From CBDCWT01 sp965223305 (GTDB lineage Bacteria; Planctomycetota; Planctomycetia; Pirellulales; Pirellulaceae): a DNA stretch of 64,000 nt. This document shows, piece after piece, positions 62,901 through 64,000 of the stretch. The translations under genes were made by a program, and so were the position numbers. Numbering within the stretch: position 1 is the first letter of the stretch; each line of letters opens with the position of its first letter. Location of the stretch: assembly GCA_965223305.1 (NCBI GenBank), contig CBDCWT010000073.1, positions 1-64,000 on the forward strand, read 5' to 3'. The notes under the pieces were generated by a model. The model saw nothing but the letters and a program-made list of their open reading frames with translations, searched no databases and was not told the origin of the DNA.

Positions 62901-64000
62901 GAACTCGATGGTCTTCTCGTTGGCGAATACATCGTGCGCCAAGAGCTGCCCCCCGGATGGGAGCAGCTGAACCCGATCGAGAACGCACACCAAGTATTCC
63001 TTCCGGCCGCCGGCGTTGTTGATCGATTGGACTTCGGCAACCGACGGCTGCCAGAGGTCCGGCTGGACGTCGATCAAATGACCATTCCGGAGGCGGGCGG
63101 CGTCGCTACGTTCACTGTCACCCTGGCCCAGCCGAGTGATGTACCCGTCCTGATCGATCTCGAGATCTCGGGCACGGCCGAGTCCGCGGACTACACGACG
63201 ACCGGCACGCAAATTGTCATCGCTGCCGGGGCCAAGAGAGGGTCGTTGGTGCTCACCGCGATGGATGACGACCTCGACGAGCCTGCGGAAACAGTGACGG
63301 TCGCTATTTCGGCGGTGACCAATGCATCGGCGACTGCGTCGTTGGAACAGACGATCGTGATCGTCGATGACGACGATCTGGTAGTGACTACTGTGGACCC
63401 AAACGACTCGGGATTCGTCGCTGAGTTTAACCGCGCGTTCGCCATTGCATCCTCGAACCAGAACAAGGTTGCCGGCGAAATGCATCTGGTGACTCTTGTG
63501 GGTGCAGCTGTTGGGCCAGTCGATGGCTCCCTGGTTGCCACCCCTGGGTCCAACAAGCTGGAGTTCATCAAGACGGGCGGTCCGCTCTCGCCGGATACCT
63601 ATGCGGTCACGCTTCGCGCCAGTGGTCTTCGAGACAGACTCGGCAACGTGCTGGATGGAGATCGCGACGGCGACGCCGGCGGAGACTATAGCTACTCGTT
63701 CACCATATCGGCTGGCGAGGAAGAGCAAGTTACTGTCGGCGTGAGCGACATCGTTCTGGGGCCCAGCTCGGGGAATCGAAGCACTGCATTACCGGTCTCT
63801 ATCAGCAATGGTGGGGGGGTTCGGACGGTCGATTTTCGACTCCGTTACAATCCAGAGCTTGTCGATATTACCGGTGCCACGGCATCGCTCGGACTACCCG
63901 CTAACAGCCAGGTCGCCGTGGACCACGTGGCACCAGGCCTGGCAACGGTGTCCTTTTCTTCGCCGGTGGCGTTGCCTGACGGCCACCGTGAAATCGTCAA
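60000..64000 (+). CDS. Giant secreted LEPR-XLL-type multidomain protein (3' end outside window)
   Basis: More than 1333 residues, open to the window end. GTG 60000 follows GGAGGAGG. The N-terminus VKRPQRAFELLEQRRLLA is the LEPR-XLL-type sorting motif of planctomycete surface proteins. Residues about 20-780 are parallel-beta repeats, each ending [VI]VG-x(2-6)-G-x-G (AVGRDGSRGTVRL, YVGQRGTGLVHL, AIGEDGWGTLTL). Then a C-type-lectin-like domain (about 810-935: HLATITSAEEQAF, HWIGLTDELFEGDYRWVSGE), an SdrD-B-like domain (940-1005: GWTVYLDANDNGQHDGGE), a Calx-beta domain (1020-1120), an Ig-like domain (1135-1235), and the start of a cohesin-like domain (LRYNPELVDITGA, near 1280). It likely binds glycans at the cell surface; a dockerin may follow. 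Confidence 0.85.
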   Translation, partial: MKRPQRAFELLEQRRLLATINWSGASAGNLWSEPANWEGDVAPGATDTALFPNTGGSGLPREITNSLGEDRTVGGLAFLTTGSTSHTTDLGGHTLQVLGNLNFNANDFGSGTNRLQNGELIVDAPLSGLNAGGNGTADLSGLSQFSARLADVVVGDERYGQGSVLQLATNNQLLIEELAVGRDGSRGTVRLESAGRLTLGSADRPTLLSVAEQVGGRDEHPGRIDFSRGRQFDAQLDGIMVGRQWGGRGTAIGEVLGAASGDVVVGTPGTPGQIIVAQSSGGKWANGLLDFSRQDSLTAIVDRLYVGQRGTGLVHLAERNHLDADLIVLGQGGDATVSLGHENMILASELRISDGTGNGTITAPIGARLTLGSFDRPMAFSLADQLVNKKTHYNALIDLSAADRLSAVFGDVIVGRKLGREGTTFSRFIGAGSGNVQIGSRAAPADFIVGQRVGAGAVQASVDWSGQTSLDAYLDRWVVGEGNATAEVHLPQVSRIDVKTAAIGEDGWGTLTLSGSTTITAENFAVGRGRAEGSVLLPVGGLLRIGSPTDRGNLEIGRMVRDCRCTHQSEIDASHGTFVGYFDEVIIGDKDSTGGTGVGLLRIGDDDENIFSANSVQLAAGLGKSIGEIHIAGGEITIGQLRGGIGKEVFRWTGGVLHVDQYGDPVHALTLENHGSGRLAPGQGIGKTTVYGDYSQTEHAALEIEIASTAEHDVLEVHGRADLGGALQVSFEDGTFRPEVGDRFDLIDFETASGEFDEIVLPELPSSLRWNVEQLSTTGEIIVEAGVLRGTVLEQVDLARSDQVQLGDNAVEWRVEDGGNGHFYARSWHANTWHKVQNEAVARGGHLATITSAEEQAFIFQHFPPNVHHWIGLTDELFEGDYRWVSGEEFVYSNWRYRQPDNSGNEDHVHLMEGGWNDFSSSNKIHGVIEFRVNKPLAGWTVYLDANDNGQHDGGERFTLTDEDGSYELDGLLVGEYIVRQELPPGWEQLNPIENAHQVFLPAAGVVDRLDFGNRRLPEVRLDVDQMTIPEAGGVATFTVTLAQPSDVPVLIDLEISGTAESADYTTTGTQIVIAAGAKRGSLVLTAMDDDLDEPAETVTVAISAVTNASATASLEQTIVIVDDDDLVVTTVDPNDSGFVAEFNRAFAIASSNQNKVAGEMHLVTLVGAAVGPVDGSLVATPGSNKLEFIKTGGPLSPDTYAVTLRASGLRDRLGNVLDGDRDGDAGGDYSYSFTISAGEEEQVTVGVSDIVLGPSSGNRSTALPVSISNGGGVRTVDFRLRYNPELVDITGATASLGLPANSQVAVDHVAPGLATVSFSSPVALPDGHREIV

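Noticed and set aside
1..64000. tRNA, rRNA and CRISPR features
   Set aside because: Scanned by eye for T-loop boxes, conserved rRNA blocks and regularly spaced repeats; none was convincing, although a covariance search could still find a tRNA.

Overview
The window (about 58-60% GC by eye) reads as a chromosomal piece of a planctomycete, most likely Pirellulaceae-like. The evidence is the gene content: MoxR/DUF58/BatA clusters with a squalene-cyclase-like partner, YdjY-domain lipoprotein, DUF6807 (PmoA-type) protein, Tat-exported Gfo/Idh oxidoreductase, sulfatase, SUMF1-type protein, sialidase-like protein, and a giant secreted protein whose N-terminus carries the LEPR-XLL-like motif. Short palindromic intergenic repeats also occur. 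No rRNA, tRNA or CRISPR array was recognised.

Layout. 1-3.5 kb (minus): a Bat-type operon of YdjY lipoprotein, squalene-cyclase-like protein and BatA/VWA protein (cut by the window edge). 3.9-11.9 kb: a heparinase-like hypothetical, cysK, acs, glgX and a BON-domain protein behind a strong sigma70-like promoter. 11.9-14.2 kb: a decayed gene with an in-frame TGA, a 217-bp-period repeat array, and a hotdog thioesterase whose start lies in the last repeat unit. 14.2-22.7 kb: DUF6807 protein, an unknown 532-aa protein, comM, apbE, a Gfo/Idh oxidoreductase and HU. 23-35 kb (plus): a giant PQQ-propeller/TPR protein whose signal peptide is out of frame at a T7 run, the MoxR-DUF58-BatA-VWA operon, and a nitrilase. 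35.7-41 kb: methyltransferase, a divergent Nramp-like transporter with a calcium-binding-type insert, an SMP-30 protein and a membrane-anchored glutamate-synthase-type flavoprotein.

41.2-46.7 kb (minus) is the most unusual block. It is a tight four-gene set: HD-GYP response regulator, outer-membrane beta-barrel protein, secreted protein with FMN-binding-like halves, and hybrid histidine kinase. The decayed REC/HPt tail of another hybrid kinase lies directly upstream. I read the set as a candidate envelope/redox sensing system acting on cyclic-di-GMP.

47.5-64 kb is accessory: tandem GNAT protein, small membrane proteins, an alpha/beta hydrolase, a redoxin-like protein, a sialidase-like protein, a TPR lipoprotein, a SUMF1-type protein, an LRR protein, a MITE-like element, a sulfatase and the start of the giant LEPR-XLL protein (cut by the window end).

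Genes likely to work together: the Bat operons (envelope metallo-chaperone/aerotolerance type), the four-gene signalling block, and apbE with possible flavinylated partners. Start codons were moved from the longest possible frame where family conservation or a Shine-Dalgarno sequence argued for it; alternatives are stated.
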